Shown here: one piece after another, positions 26,517-35,443 of the stretch
How the letters are laid out: every line of letters begins with the position of its first letter
Numbering within the stretch: position 1 is the first letter of the stretch
From: Phycisphaerales bacterium
GTDB lineage: Bacteria > Planctomycetota > Phycisphaerae > Phycisphaerales > UBA1924
NCBI GenBank assembly: GCA_019744815.1
Contig: JAIEUA010000008.1
Span: 310,001 to 374,000, forward strand
DNA: 64,000 nucleotides
Reading direction: 5' to 3'
The notes under the pieces: model-generated
Databases searched by the model: none
What the model saw: only the letters and a program-made list of their open reading frames with translations
What the model was told of the DNA's origin: nothing
Position numbers and translations under genes: made by a program

Positions 26517-27458
26517 CTAAACCTTCTCCACGACGGCCTTACCGAGGATGCCGCCGGGTTTCACGAGGAGGACGAGGATGAGGGCGGCGAAGACGTACAC
26601 GTCACGAAGAGCGGGGTTGACATAGGTGGAGCCGAAGCCTTCGAGCAGGCCTATGGCCAGGCCGCCGAGCATGGCGCCGCGGACGTTGCCGATGCCGCCA
26701 ACGACCGCGGCGACAAAGGCCTTCAGGCCCAGCAGCACCCACGAGGTGTCGGCGGGCTGCTTGATGACGGAGAAGTTCAAGGCCCACAGGAACCCGCCCG
26801 CGGCGGCGAGGCTGGAGCCGAGGATGAACGTGAACGAGATGACCCGATCGACCGGGATGCCCATCAGGCCCGCGGTGCGGACGTCGTAAGAGACCGCCCG
26901 CATGGCGCGGCCGATCTTGGTGTGGAAGACCAGATACTCCAGCGCAAGCATCAGCGCGACGGCGGTGCCTACGACGACGAGATCGAGCAGGCGGACCTGG
27001 ACGTCGCCGATCGAGAAAAGCGTGGCGTCGGAGATCAGCGACGGGATCTTCCGGGGGCTGGTGCCGAAGATGAACTGGAGCTGGCCGCTGTTCTGAAGGA
27101 AGAGCGAGACGCCGATGGCGGTAATGAGAACGTTGAGCCGGGGCGCGCCGCGCAGCGGCTTGTAGGCGAGACGTTCGATGGTGAAGCCGATCAGGCCGCA
27201 GCACGCCATGGCGAGCGTGAGCACGACGGGCCCGACCCACCACGACGCGACGCCTCCGGCGGCGAGGTCCACGCCGAGCCACGCGAGCAGCTTGGTGGCG
27301 ATGACGAGGCTGAGCCAGCCGCCCAACACGACGATGTCGGAGTGGGCGAAGTTGATGAACTTCAGGATGCCGTAGACCATCGTGTAGCCCAGCGCGATGA
27401 GCGCGTAGAGGCTGCCGATGGTGAGGGCGTCCTTGAGGGTTTGAAGAAGGGTGTCCAC
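26517..27458 (-). CDS. livH: Branched-chain amino-acid ABC transporter permease LivH
   Basis: 313 residues with about eight membrane spans. Signature stretches: GSLYALIALGYTMVYGILKF (residues 15-34), INFAHSD (35-41), KIGRAMRAVSYD, AGLMGI for ATPase contact, and AAVVGGIGNVRGAMLGG near the C-terminus. It is the first gene of livH-livM-livG-livF on the minus strand; the substrate-binding gene is not adjacent but lies at 35444-36685. The 194 bases upstream show no clear promoter boxes. Confidence 0.93.
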   Translation of the reverse strand: MDTLLQTLKDALTIGSLYALIALGYTMVYGILKFINFAHSDIVVLGGWLSLVIATKLLAWLGVDLAAGGVASWWVGPVVLTLAMACCGLIGFTIERLAYKPLRGAPRLNVLITAIGVSLFLQNSGQLQFIFGTSPRKIPSLISDATLFSIGDVQVRLLDLVVVGTAVALMLALEYLVFHTKIGRAMRAVSYDVRTAGLMGIPVDRVISFTFILGSSLAAAGGFLWALNFSVIKQPADTSWVLLGLKAFVAAVVGGIGNVRGAMLGGLAIGLLEGFGSTYVNPALRDVYVFAALILVLLVKPGGILGKAVVEKV

Positions 27459-27653
27459 GGCGAGTCGGGTACGAGTCGAGCGGGGAGTTTAGCCGGTTTG
27501 GGTTGTCGCGTCGGACGCGGGGATGAGCGTACCGGCACGGGCTTGCCGGGATGCCGGATCGGCGCACCAGCGTGTGGCGCGGCCGACCCGCTCGCGGATG
27601 CTCGCGGCTCGTCAAGGCGGGAGGGGCTCATCTGGCCGGATGAAGTGCCGGGA

Positions 27654-28913
27654 TCACTCGCCGCAGAGCAGGCGGTCGTAGGCGGGGACGAAGGCCTGGA
27701 AATCCAGGTCGTCGACGACGCCGTCGAGGTTGAGATCGGAGGGACAGCCCGCGGGCATGGAGGGATCAGCGCAGTCCAGGATGTTGTACTGGAAGGCGAA
27801 ATCCTGGAAATCCAGGTCATCGACCGCGCCGTCGCAGTTGAAGTCAGAGGTACACAGGATGAAGGGCACCAAATCGGTGATGTGCGTGCCGCAGTCGTTC
27901 TGGATGACGCAGTCGTAATTGGCGACAGCCGAGGCGTCGGCGTTGCTCAGGGAGAGCACGGCGGTAAGGGCGGAGGGATTCGCGATCGAGTCGACGTCGA
28001 TGCCGTTCTTGCGCCATTTGTACGTGAAGGGGCCGGTGCCGACAGCCTTGGCGGTGATGGTGGCCGTGCCGCCGGGGCAGACGCCGGCGTGGTCGGGCAT
28101 GACGGTGCAGGGCGGGAGGCTGGCCCAGGCGAGGCCGCGGATCTGGGCTCCGTTGGCGAGAGTCGCGCCGTTGACGTACGCGTTGCCCACCAAGCGGACG
28201 AGTCGCGTGCCGTTGGTATCGGAGAAGATGATCTCGTTCGTGGTGGGGTGGCGGGCAGAGTCCCAGTAGTTCGTGAGAAGCGGCGGCGAAGCAAAGGTGG
28301 TGAACGCGGTCGCTGGGAGCGGGTTGGTGAGCCTCTTCACGCGACCGGCGGCGGTGGTGGCGTTGAAGTCGATGAACACGTCCTCGGTGGCGGTGCTCAC
28401 GATGTAGTCCATGTCGGTAATCCCGGAGATCGCGCCCGTGGACGAGATCACCGATCCATCGGCGGCGTTGACGACCGCGAGGCGATTGGTCCCGAAATTC
28501 CCCAAAGCGCCGAACGACACGAGCAGGTTTCCGTGCCGAGGTGAGTACTCGATGCCCTCGATGTAGCTGGTGGCCAGCGGCGCGCCGAAGCTGAAGAGGG
28601 TCGCGGCCCCGGTCCCGGGGTTGATCGTCATGTACTGGGCGGTGTTGCTCGCGGTGCCGTTGTCGCGATACAGCGAAGCGGCCAATCGACAACCCGGGAG
28701 CGAGGTGAGGTAGTGGAGCTGGCGGCTGTCGCTGGTGTTGTGCGGGACGCGGAGGTAGAAGTCCCACGCGCCGGTGGCGGGGTCGATGACGATGAGATCG
28801 GTGCCGCCCTGGCCGTTGACGGTGTTCGGGGATCTGGCTGCGATCAGGGACTGCGCGGAAGCCGGCACGGCAAGTGCGAGCGAGGTGCAAGCGAGAACGG
28901 CGCGGATGAACAT
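27654..28913 (-). CDS. Secreted propeller-like protein with Ig-like and dockerin-like domains
   Basis: 419 residues. Signal peptide (1 to about 21, ending PASAQ). The body to about residue 270 has repeated short strands with DLIVIDPATG, LAVVNAADGS, FIDFNATTAAGR and EIIFSDTNGTR, as in a beta-propeller. An Ig-like domain follows (VCPGGTATITAKAVG...YKWRKNG, about 275-350). The paired module closes the chain (about 355-417) with four Cys plus an extra Cys in the first loop (DFNCDG); the end is LLCGE rather than LLCP. Function unknown; probably surface-displayed. ATG 28913 directly precedes the signal; a good promoter match lies 20 bases further upstream. Confidence 0.8.
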   Translation of the reverse strand: MFIRAVLACTSLALAVPASAQSLIAARSPNTVNGQGGTDLIVIDPATGAWDFYLRVPHNTSDSRQLHYLTSLPGCRLAASLYRDNGTASNTAQYMTINPGTGAATLFSFGAPLATSYIEGIEYSPRHGNLLVSFGALGNFGTNRLAVVNAADGSVISSTGAISGITDMDYIVSTATEDVFIDFNATTAAGRVKRLTNPLPATAFTTFASPPLLTNYWDSARHPTTNEIIFSDTNGTRLVRLVGNAYVNGATLANGAQIRGLAWASLPPCTVMPDHAGVCPGGTATITAKAVGTGPFTYKWRKNGIDVDSIANPSALTAVLSLSNADASAVANYDCVIQNDCGTHITDLVPFILCTSDFNCDGAVDDLDFQDFAFQYNILDCADPSMPAGCPSDLNLDGVVDDLDFQAFVPAYDRLLCGE

Positions 28914-28932
28914 GCGGAACCCTCCGGGTGGC

Positions 28933-28960
28933 ATTGTCACTGATGCGGGCCGATGGTCAA
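28933..28960 (-). promoter_or_regulatory. Promoter candidate
   Basis: Read on the minus strand: TTGACC (28960-28955), 16-base spacer, GACAAT (28938-28933). It is 20 bases before the ATG at 28913 with a GGAGGG ribosome site between, giving a very short leader. Confidence 0.5.
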
Positions 28961-29062
28961 CCAGAGACCCCGAAGAATCCACTCGATTGGGTGGTTGAGG
29001 TGCTGCGGATACAGGACGAGCCGGGCCTTATCGGCCTTCAGGTCCCCGAGGACGAACAGTGT

Positions 29063-30835
29063 TCAGGGACAGATGAGCGCGTCATACCCGAGGACGAAGA
29101 TGCTGAAATCCTGATCGTCGACGAACGAGTCGTGATTCAGATCCGCCGGGCAGTCCTCGGGCATCGCCGGGTCGGAGCAAAGGAGGATGTCGTACGCGGG
29201 CGAGAAGATCGAGAAGTCGGCGTCGTCGACGAAGCCGTCGTGGTTGATGTCGCCGGGGCAATCGGGCAGGCCGATGACGAAGACGCCGAAGCCCGTGCCG
29301 GCCCCGCCGCTGGTGATTGTGTACCCGCCGCGGAACGCGAACTGGGCGCTTTTGTTCCAGTTGCGCGGGCGTCCGTCGGTGCCGCCGCTGGGAAGGGGCT
29401 CGGTGGCGCTGTTGATTCTGCCCTGCAAACCCGGGCGCAGCGCGAACGTCGATCCGGGCTCCAAGAGAATTCGCACGCCCCCGGTGAGGTCAGAGGCCAT
29501 GATCGGGAACGCCCCGCGTCCGGCGCCCGCGTTCGAGACGAACGCCGCGAAGCAGACTTGGCCCCAATCGTTGATGGCGAGGCCGCCATTGCCGAAGCCG
29601 CCGTAGGTGGCGCCCGCTGGATATCCCGGGACCGGGCTGCCGAGGCGAGCGATGGTGGTGATCGTGCCGTCGGGGTTGTAGCGGAGGATGGCGACGTTGT
29701 TGTCGCTGCTCACAGCCGGGCCGCGAAGCCCGACCCGGAAGAGCACGTGGCCCGATTTGCTGTACAAGGGACCGACAAAGGAAGCGGCGGCAGAGAACTC
29801 GCCGTAATTCACGCCGGTCGGGAGCGAGGGGACCTGCGAGCCTTGCCGCGCGATCATGCGGAAGCCCGAGTTCGTCTTGATCCAGAGAGAGGTCCCGTTA
29901 CTCCCGTTGACGTCGCTGCCGTTGAGACCCGAGGTGAACGCGAACTCGTTGTTCCCGTTCATGTCGAACGTGAAGGGCCCGACAAAGGTCTCGAACTCGG
30001 GCAGGCCGACGTACGCGGGGATCGTGGCGCCCTGACCGACGACGACCTGAAGGCTGGCGCAGGTGCCGCTGAAGATGTATGACCTGGTTCCGTCATTGTT
30101 GCGGTAGTTGGCGCCGACGCCGTAGTTGAAGTTGTTGTTGAAATCGGGCGTACCGAAGGACGTGAAACCAGGCTTGGCGAGATCGAGCTCGGTGCGTGCG
30201 CACATCAGCACGCCGCTGGGCACGCCGTAGAAGAGCGCGTTGTAGTTTCCGTTGCCGACCGCGAACTGGGTGTTGAACGCGACCCGCCCGTTGGGGCTCA
30301 TGGCCAGCGGCGTGTCGGACGCGGGATTCCAGAGCCCCGGTGGAGACACCGGCGCGATCTGCCCTTGCAGGCCCACCAGCGCGAGTCCAGGGCCTTCCTG
30401 CGACCAGATGCCATTGGGCCCGCCCGCGCCCAGGACCGCTGAAGGAAACGCGACGCGACCGTTGTCGGACATCACGAAACGCACACCCGAAAGGGCGGGG
30501 AATGTTCCTCCAGGAACACCGGGCACGGGGCCGCCCTGAATCGCCAGCAGCGACAACGCGCCGTTGAGACCGGGAGTGGACTCGGTCCAGACGCCGGTGG
30601 TGCTCACCCCGCTGGTCCCCGTCGCAAAGGACACCAACCCGCCGGAGTCGATGCGGGGCGTGCCGACACCAGTGTTGCTGAAGCTCGCGCCGGGCACGCC
30701 CGGGACCGGATCCAGCCCGTTCAGAAAGACGGTACGGATCGGGTGCTGCGCGAAGGTCATGCAGCCGACGCAAGCCGCAAGCACGGCTGCACCGCGAATG
30801 CACGAACGGTGGACACCGGGCACGCGACGGTTCAT
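29063..30835 (-). CDS. Secreted NxxGxxAF-type repeat protein with dockerin-like C-terminus
   Basis: 590 residues. The N-terminal signal (about 1-30, with VHRSCIRGAAVLAACVGC) is followed by tandem repeats of about 50-60 residues with a core such as MSPNGRVAFNTQFA, MSDNGRVAFPS, MNGNNEFAFTS and INDWGQVCFAAFV, each after a segment naming a value or time-like GxPVPGxPG (PVPGVPGGTF, PVPGYPAGATY). I know these as the 'choice-of-anchor tandem repeat NxxGxxAF' type. The paired module (about 525-590) has all four Cys, ending LICP. The repeats may form a propeller; function unknown. ATG 30835 sits 8 bases after GGGAGG, which can be trapped in a hairpin. Confidence 0.82.
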   Translation of the reverse strand: MNRRVPGVHRSCIRGAAVLAACVGCMTFAQHPIRTVFLNGLDPVPGVPGASFSNTGVGTPRIDSGGLVSFATGTSGVSTTGVWTESTPGLNGALSLLAIQGGPVPGVPGGTFPALSGVRFVMSDNGRVAFPSAVLGAGGPNGIWSQEGPGLALVGLQGQIAPVSPPGLWNPASDTPLAMSPNGRVAFNTQFAVGNGNYNALFYGVPSGVLMCARTELDLAKPGFTSFGTPDFNNNFNYGVGANYRNNDGTRSYIFSGTCASLQVVVGQGATIPAYVGLPEFETFVGPFTFDMNGNNEFAFTSGLNGSDVNGSNGTSLWIKTNSGFRMIARQGSQVPSLPTGVNYGEFSAAASFVGPLYSKSGHVLFRVGLRGPAVSSDNNVAILRYNPDGTITTIARLGSPVPGYPAGATYGGFGNGGLAINDWGQVCFAAFVSNAGAGRGAFPIMASDLTGGVRILLEPGSTFALRPGLQGRINSATEPLPSGGTDGRPRNWNKSAQFAFRGGYTITSGGAGTGFGVFVIGLPDCPGDINHDGFVDDADFSIFSPAYDILLCSDPAMPEDCPADLNHDSFVDDQDFSIFVLGYDALICP

Positions 30836-30844
30836 AACAATTCC

Positions 30845-30878
30845 CTCCCGGTCGGGTGGCGACGCCACCGACTGGGAG
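30845..30878 (-). promoter_or_regulatory. Ribosome-site-sequestering hairpin candidate
   Basis: In the leader of the 29063-30835 gene the RNA reads CTCCCAGTC-GGTGGCG, one-base loop, CGCCACC-(C)-GACCGGGAG: about 16 pairs with one bulge and one G-U pair. The right arm contains the Shine-Dalgarno GGGAGG (ends 8 bases before the ATG), so the closed hairpin would block translation. Confidence 0.55.
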
Positions 30879-30999
30879 AGCGTACCCGAGAATCCCGGTT
30901 TACAAAGGCAAAAATGCGGTTCGCCGCTGGCACCCGTTTCAGGGCTCGGCGGGGCAACAAGGTCCGAGAGAACACGGCTCGGCTTGATTGGCAGGGGCG

Positions 31000-33906
31000 T
31001 TACGAGCAGACCAAGGTCGAGTACGCGGTCGCGAAGACCACAAAGTCCGAGTCGTCGACGAAGGTGTCGCGGTTCAGGTCCGCGGGGCAGCCGGCGGGCA
31101 TCGCCGGATCGCTGCAGGCGAGCAGGTTGTACGCGGCCGCGAAGACCACAAAGTCCGCGTCATCCACGAAGTTGTCGGCGTTGAAGTCCGCGGGGCAGCC
31201 GCAGGTGGTGATCGGATCGCCGGTCTGGCCCACGGCGGTCTCGCCCGGGCCGACGCAGAGTGTGAAGCCGTCGCTGAAGCGCACCGTGAGCGTCTGGTTG
31301 CCCGGGTTCCACGCAACGTAGCGGCGCACGCCCGACTGCTCGAACACCGCGTAGTGCGGCGCGTCGGCGGTAATGCCCGCGTTCACCGGCCCCAAGGTCG
31401 CGAGCGAGCGGATCCAGTGGTAGGTGCGGGCTCGAGAGTCGCCCTCTTCGACCGAGTAGTTCGGGGTCGCGGTCAAGCGCGTGAGCGCCTGGGCCGGGTC
31501 GGCGGTCGCGAGCGCGGACCAGTTGATGCTCTGCCACGAGGTCGGGTTGCCGCCGGTCTGTGACAGGAGCAGATTCCAGTTGTCGATCATCGACTGGCGC
31601 TTGTGCCCGAGGTAGAGCGAGGCGGGGGTGATGGGCAGGAAGTTGATCCCGTGGATCTTGGCGGGATCGGCGGTGAACCACGTCGCGTAGTCCATGCTGT
31701 CGGACCAGACGATTCCGGCGACGGGACGTGTGACGCCCGCGGGGAAGACCGTGTCATCGGCGTCGAACCAGTACTGCTGGATCGAGGCCTCTTCCGCGGC
31801 GAACAGGTACATCCCCAGGTTGCGGATCGTGTTGTTGCCGGTCGCCGCGCCCCAGAGCGCGACGCCCGAAGCGGCATTCATGGCTTCGGAGGACGACTCC
31901 TGGTTGTTGCCGGCCGCGAAGCCCGCGTGGCCCGAGGCCCACGAGTGCCCGGCGTACGGATCAAAGTTGCGGAGCACGGGGAAGCGGGTGTCGGCGCGAT
32001 CCCAGTTCGCGAAGTCCTTGATGATGAGCTCGATCATCGGCGCGAACGACGAGGCCCAGGCGGGGTCGTACTTGGCGACGATCGCGGCGGCCTGCACGAA
32101 GTAGCCGTAGTGGAAGTGGTGATCGTTCATCTCGCCCGCAAGGCCGAACGAGCCGGGGTTCCCGAGCAGCGTGTTCCAGTTGGCGCGGTATGAGAAAACA
32201 CGGTCGGCGCCGCCCGAGCCGGGCTGATCGAAGCGGATCCAGTCGATGCGGGCGAGTTCGCCTTCGTAGGGTGTGCTGCAGATGACGTAGAGATCGTGCA
32301 CGCCGCTGTTGCCGCTGAGGGCGGCGACGCCGGCGCCGTTGATGCCGAAGTAGCCCTCGACCCAGTTGTTGATGCCGCCGGTCCCGCCGATGCCGCCTCC
32401 AGCGATGACCGGGCCGGTGAGCGAATCGAGGCGGACCTGGATCGAGCCGCTGCCGCTGTTGCCGGAGGCGAAGCGAACGGTGAGCCTGTTGGGCACGCCG
32501 GTGCCGAAGTTGACGTTGGAGAGCTTGAAGTAATCGGTGCCGCCCCAATCTAGCGCGGCCTGCCCGGTGTCGCTGGGGCCGACGACCACGCCAGAACCTT
32601 CGGTGAAGGTCTCGGCCTGCAGCGGCGAGAACGCGCTGTTGCCGGTGTTGGGTCCGGGGCCGACGCTGAGCCAGTCGCCGAGCTGGTCCTTGAGGTAACC
32701 GAGGAAACGAACCTTGGCGGCGGTGTGGCCGACCTGATCGGCGAGCAGGAGGAGCTGGGCTACGCGGCCGTAGTTCTTGCCGCTGCCGTAGGTGTCGGAA
32801 GCGGGGTTGAGATTGGATTCCTGATACGCCTGGTTGACGAGGTTGTAGAGCGTGGCCTGATCGACGCCGCTCGACTTCGGCAGCTCGGGCAGGATGCCGC
32901 GGTAGGGGTATGAGACGGTGAAGCTGTTGGCGCGGGCGAGCTTCATCTGGCCGCGAGATGTGGCGAAGGTGCCGCTCTCGGTGGCTTGTGTGCTGTTGAG
33001 CCATTGGTGGCGGTACAGCGCAACCAGCGGACGGGTTTCGGCACCCTCTTTGACCTGCGTTTGGAAGTTGAAAGTGGCGTCGATGGTGGAGGGCTGAGGC
33101 TTGTAGTCCCAGGAGACTGTGCCGCCGGTGACGAAGACGAAGGCGTGGGCCGCGGCCAGATTCAGCGCCGCGGTGGTGGCCGCGGGCAAGAGCGCGACGG
33201 AGAAGTAGTTCTTGCCCGCGAGGGACGAAGTCGCTTGCGTCGAGGTGACGGACCACGTCGCGCCAGCGGGAGCGCAGAGCGCGTAGGCCTGTCCGCCGAT
33301 GGTGACGCCGATGATGTTGCCTTGATTCGAGAAGACCGACGCGGTTCCCGCAACGCTGCGGAAGCCGACGCGGGCGTTGCCGCCGGAGACGGTGGCGTAG
33401 ACGATGGGCAGGCCGTGGCCAAGCGTGAAATCGATGGAGCGGGAGGCGTCGGCGAGGCGGGCGGTGACGGTCCAGTCGCTCGCGCTGACGACGCGGACCT
33501 CGGTCGCGTTGAGACCTTGCACGCCGATGGTGAGGGCTTGCTTGGAATCGGTGAAGAGGTAGCCGTAACCCGTGTCGCGGAGCGTGGGCGAGGCGACGTA
33601 ACCGATGCGGACGCCGTCGTTGGCGGCCTGGGCGGCGAGTGGGTGGGGCTGCATGGGCTGACCGAAGGTGTCGCCGCCGTAGCGCTGCCAGATCAGGCTG
33701 GACCACCACTCGTTGGTCTGCACCGGGCCGGAGAAGCCGGGGACGACGCGAGGAGACACGGCGTTGCCGTTGGAGTCGGACGGGACCTCCTGGCCGCTGG
33801 GGACGGAGTTGTAGTAGCTTCCAGCGCCGGCTGGCACCACGGTCTGTGCACTCGCGATGGTGCAGATGACGGCGGTCAGCAGAGGCAGGAGGGACGAGCG
33901 GATCAT
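31000..33906 (-). CDS. GH81 endo-beta-1,3-glucanase with inserted CBM and dockerin-like C-terminus
   Basis: 968 residues. Signal peptide 1-20. GH81 features: TNEWWSSLIWQR (64-75), PHPLAAQ, YGYLFTD and the beta-sandwich to about 330; then the alpha-barrel part, whose catalytic region holds NDHHFHYGYF (594-603) and NNQESSSEAMNA (667-678, with Glu670 and Glu674 as likely acid/base residues). Between about 428 and 562 a CBM6-like beta-sandwich is inserted (AETFTEGSGVVVG...DWIRFDQPG). The paired module ends the protein (about 903-968, four Cys, LVCS end). It should cut beta-1,3-glucans (fungal or algal walls, laminarin, callose) outside the cell. Its neighbours on both sides are module-bearing secreted proteins. 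Confidence 0.9.
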   Translation of the reverse strand: MIRSSLLPLLTAVICTIASAQTVVPAGAGSYYNSVPSGQEVPSDSNGNAVSPRVVPGFSGPVQTNEWWSSLIWQRYGGDTFGQPMQPHPLAAQAANDGVRIGYVASPTLRDTGYGYLFTDSKQALTIGVQGLNATEVRVVSASDWTVTARLADASRSIDFTLGHGLPIVYATVSGGNARVGFRSVAGTASVFSNQGNIIGVTIGGQAYALCAPAGATWSVTSTQATSSLAGKNYFSVALLPAATTAALNLAAAHAFVFVTGGTVSWDYKPQPSTIDATFNFQTQVKEGAETRPLVALYRHQWLNSTQATESGTFATSRGQMKLARANSFTVSYPYRGILPELPKSSGVDQATLYNLVNQAYQESNLNPASDTYGSGKNYGRVAQLLLLADQVGHTAAKVRFLGYLKDQLGDWLSVGPGPNTGNSAFSPLQAETFTEGSGVVVGPSDTGQAALDWGGTDYFKLSNVNFGTGVPNRLTVRFASGNSGSGSIQVRLDSLTGPVIAGGGIGGTGGINNWVEGYFGINGAGVAALSGNSGVHDLYVICSTPYEGELARIDWIRFDQPGSGGADRVFSYRANWNTLLGNPGSFGLAGEMNDHHFHYGYFVQAAAIVAKYDPAWASSFAPMIELIIKDFANWDRADTRFPVLRNFDPYAGHSWASGHAGFAAGNNQESSSEAMNAASGVALWGAATGNNTIRNLGMYLFAAEEASIQQYWFDADDTVFPAGVTRPVAGIVWSDSMDYATWFTADPAKIHGINFLPITPASLYLGHKRQSMIDNWNLLLSQTGGNPTSWQSINWSALATADPAQALTRLTATPNYSVEEGDSRARTYHWIRSLATLGPVNAGITADAPHYAVFEQSGVRRYVAWNPGNQTLTVRFSDGFTLCVGPGETAVGQTGDPITTCGCPADFNADNFVDDADFVVFAAAYNLLACSDPAMPAGCPADLNRDTFVDDSDFVVFATAYSTLVCS

Positions 33907-33996
33907 GGCGAAGCTCCGGTGCGCACGCGGGGACAGTCGCGCCGGAGGCGATCACGGCGAGCGCTTGCAGTCTAAATCATCGGCCGGGAAACGCGA

Positions 33997-34006
33997 GACA
34001 ATTGTC
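33997..34006. promoter_or_regulatory. Palindromic site upstream of GH81 gene
   Basis: GACAATTGTC, a perfect 10-base palindrome in an AT-richer patch 91 bases before the GH81 start. Candidate operator; on the minus strand its TTGTCT half could also be a -35 element. Confidence 0.3.
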
Positions 34007-34095
34007 ATTCGAAGCCGACGTCTCGGACAGTTTCACGGTCCGCGTTCCTGTTTCACTCTCTGCACGGGCGCGGTCTTCGGAGCGTCGGCGGGACA

Positions 34096-35289
34096 TCAAG
34101 GGCACAGCAAGTCGTTGTAGTCCGCGGCGAACAGCACGAAGTCCAGGTCGTCCACGCCGGCGTCGCGATTGAGATCGCTGGGGCATCCCACGGGCATCGC
34201 GGGATCGTCGCACACCAGAATGTTGTACGCGGCTGCGAACGCGACAAAGTCGAGGTCGTCGACCTGCGCGTCGCAGTTGAAGTCGGCGGCACACACGCGC
34301 ACGGTCGCGGCCGGCGTCTGCGTCGAGCCGAGGCATGACTGGACGTCGCAGGTGATCGAGCGCTCGCCGGCGCCGAGCAGATTGGTGAGCGTGAGGGACG
34401 AGGAGCTAGCGCCGCTGACGATGGTGCCGTCGGGCAGCGTGCCGTTGGTGAGAGGGGCCCCGTTGAGTTTCCAGGAGTAGGTCGCACCGGGGCTTGCGAG
34501 GTGTGCCGCTCGCAGCGTGACCGATCCGCCCGGGCAAACTCCGGAGGTCGCGGGGAGCACCACCGCGCCGCCGGCGGGATTAGCGAACAACGCGGCGACC
34601 TCGTCGGCGTTGATCGCACGGTCGAAGATGCGGATGTCGTCGATCGCGGCGGGGAGATAGAACGGCAGGTTGTTGAACTTGCCGAACTGCACGGGCGACC
34701 CGAAGTCGCTCGGCGTGCCGGTCTTTTCATTGGCCGACACGAGCTCGCCGTTGATGTAAAACTTGGCCACCGAGCCGTCAAACGTTCCGACGATGAACGC
34801 CCAGATTCCGGTGGTGTATCCCGGCCCGTTGCTCCCGGCCCCGGCATTTCCGGTAGAGGTCGACGCCACGAAGGAGAGTGATCGCTGGGAGACGGAGTAC
34901 TGCGATCCGGTGACGCCGAGCTGATACTGGTAGTAGGGCGGGTTGTGCGAGAAGTACGCCTTGTCGATGATCGGGTCGGAGCCGCTTCCGCCAAAGGGAC
35001 GGATTCGAGCCCACGCGGCGAGCGAGAGCGCGGCGGGGGGATTGAGCGAGGCGTTGTTGGCGACACGGGAGAAGTCGTCAAGCCCGTCGAGCTCGAGGGC
35101 GAGACCGTTGATGCCCGCGACGTAGTTCGGCGAGCCGCCGAAGAACGTGCCGTTGTTGTTGAGGCCGGAAGAATCGAGCACGTTGCCATCGAACCGCCAC
35201 CAGCCGACCTGGCCGGTGCAGAGCTGGGCCTGAGCGGCACAGGTGAAAACCATGGCGGCCGAGGCAAACGCAAGCGACGCGGTCTTCAT
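34096..35289 (-). CDS. Secreted LamG/concanavalin-like lectin-domain protein with Ig-like and dockerin-like domains
   Basis: 397 residues. Signal peptide MKTASLAFASAAMVFTCAAQAQ. A LamG-type jelly roll follows: GWWRFDGNVLDSSGLNNNGT (about 29-48), LDGLDDFSRV, LSLAAWARI, TGIWAFIVGTFDG, FYINGELV and IDDIRIFDRAINADEVAALF (about 206-225). Next comes an Ig-like domain (VCPGGSVTLRAAH...CDVQSC, about 240-320) similar in form to that of the 27654 protein, then the paired module (about 330-397; extra Cys in the first loop, DFNCDA; LLCP end). Likely binds glycans. ATG 35289 follows AAAGGA by about eight bases; the open frame runs on to 35379 without a better start. Confidence 0.85.
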   Translation of the reverse strand: MKTASLAFASAAMVFTCAAQAQLCTGQVGWWRFDGNVLDSSGLNNNGTFFGGSPNYVAGINGLALELDGLDDFSRVANNASLNPPAALSLAAWARIRPFGGSGSDPIIDKAYFSHNPPYYQYQLGVTGSQYSVSQRSLSFVASTSTGNAGAGSNGPGYTTGIWAFIVGTFDGSVAKFYINGELVSANEKTGTPSDFGSPVQFGKFNNLPFYLPAAIDDIRIFDRAINADEVAALFANPAGGAVVLPATSGVCPGGSVTLRAAHLASPGATYSWKLNGAPLTNGTLPDGTIVSGASSSSLTLTNLLGAGERSITCDVQSCLGSTQTPAATVRVCAADFNCDAQVDDLDFVAFAAAYNILVCDDPAMPVGCPSDLNRDAGVDDLDFVLFAADYNDLLCP

Positions 35290-35396
35290 GGTGCGGTCCT
35301 TTGTCGGTGTCGAACAGCAAGTGTGTTCGTGCACCCGGGACAAGTCCATTCGCAGGTGAGTCCGAGAACCACAAGCCAATGTGAATCGACGAAATG

Positions 35397-35423
35397 AAAA
35401 CGCCGCACGGGGTGCGGCGTTTT
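35397..35423. terminator. Intrinsic terminator after the LivK-like gene
   Basis: Perfect 12-bp stem AAAACGCCGCAC/GTGCGGCGTTTT with loop GGG. On the minus strand it lies 21 bases after the stop of the 35444-36685 gene and its own T-run ends the stem, so it fits an intrinsic terminator. Confidence 0.9.
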
Positions 35424-35443
35424 GGTCGACGTGTTGACGTCAT

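Noticed and set aside
26469..28544. A 691-codon plus-strand frame across livH and the next gene
   Set aside because: Antisense to two well-supported genes; no signal peptide or motif.
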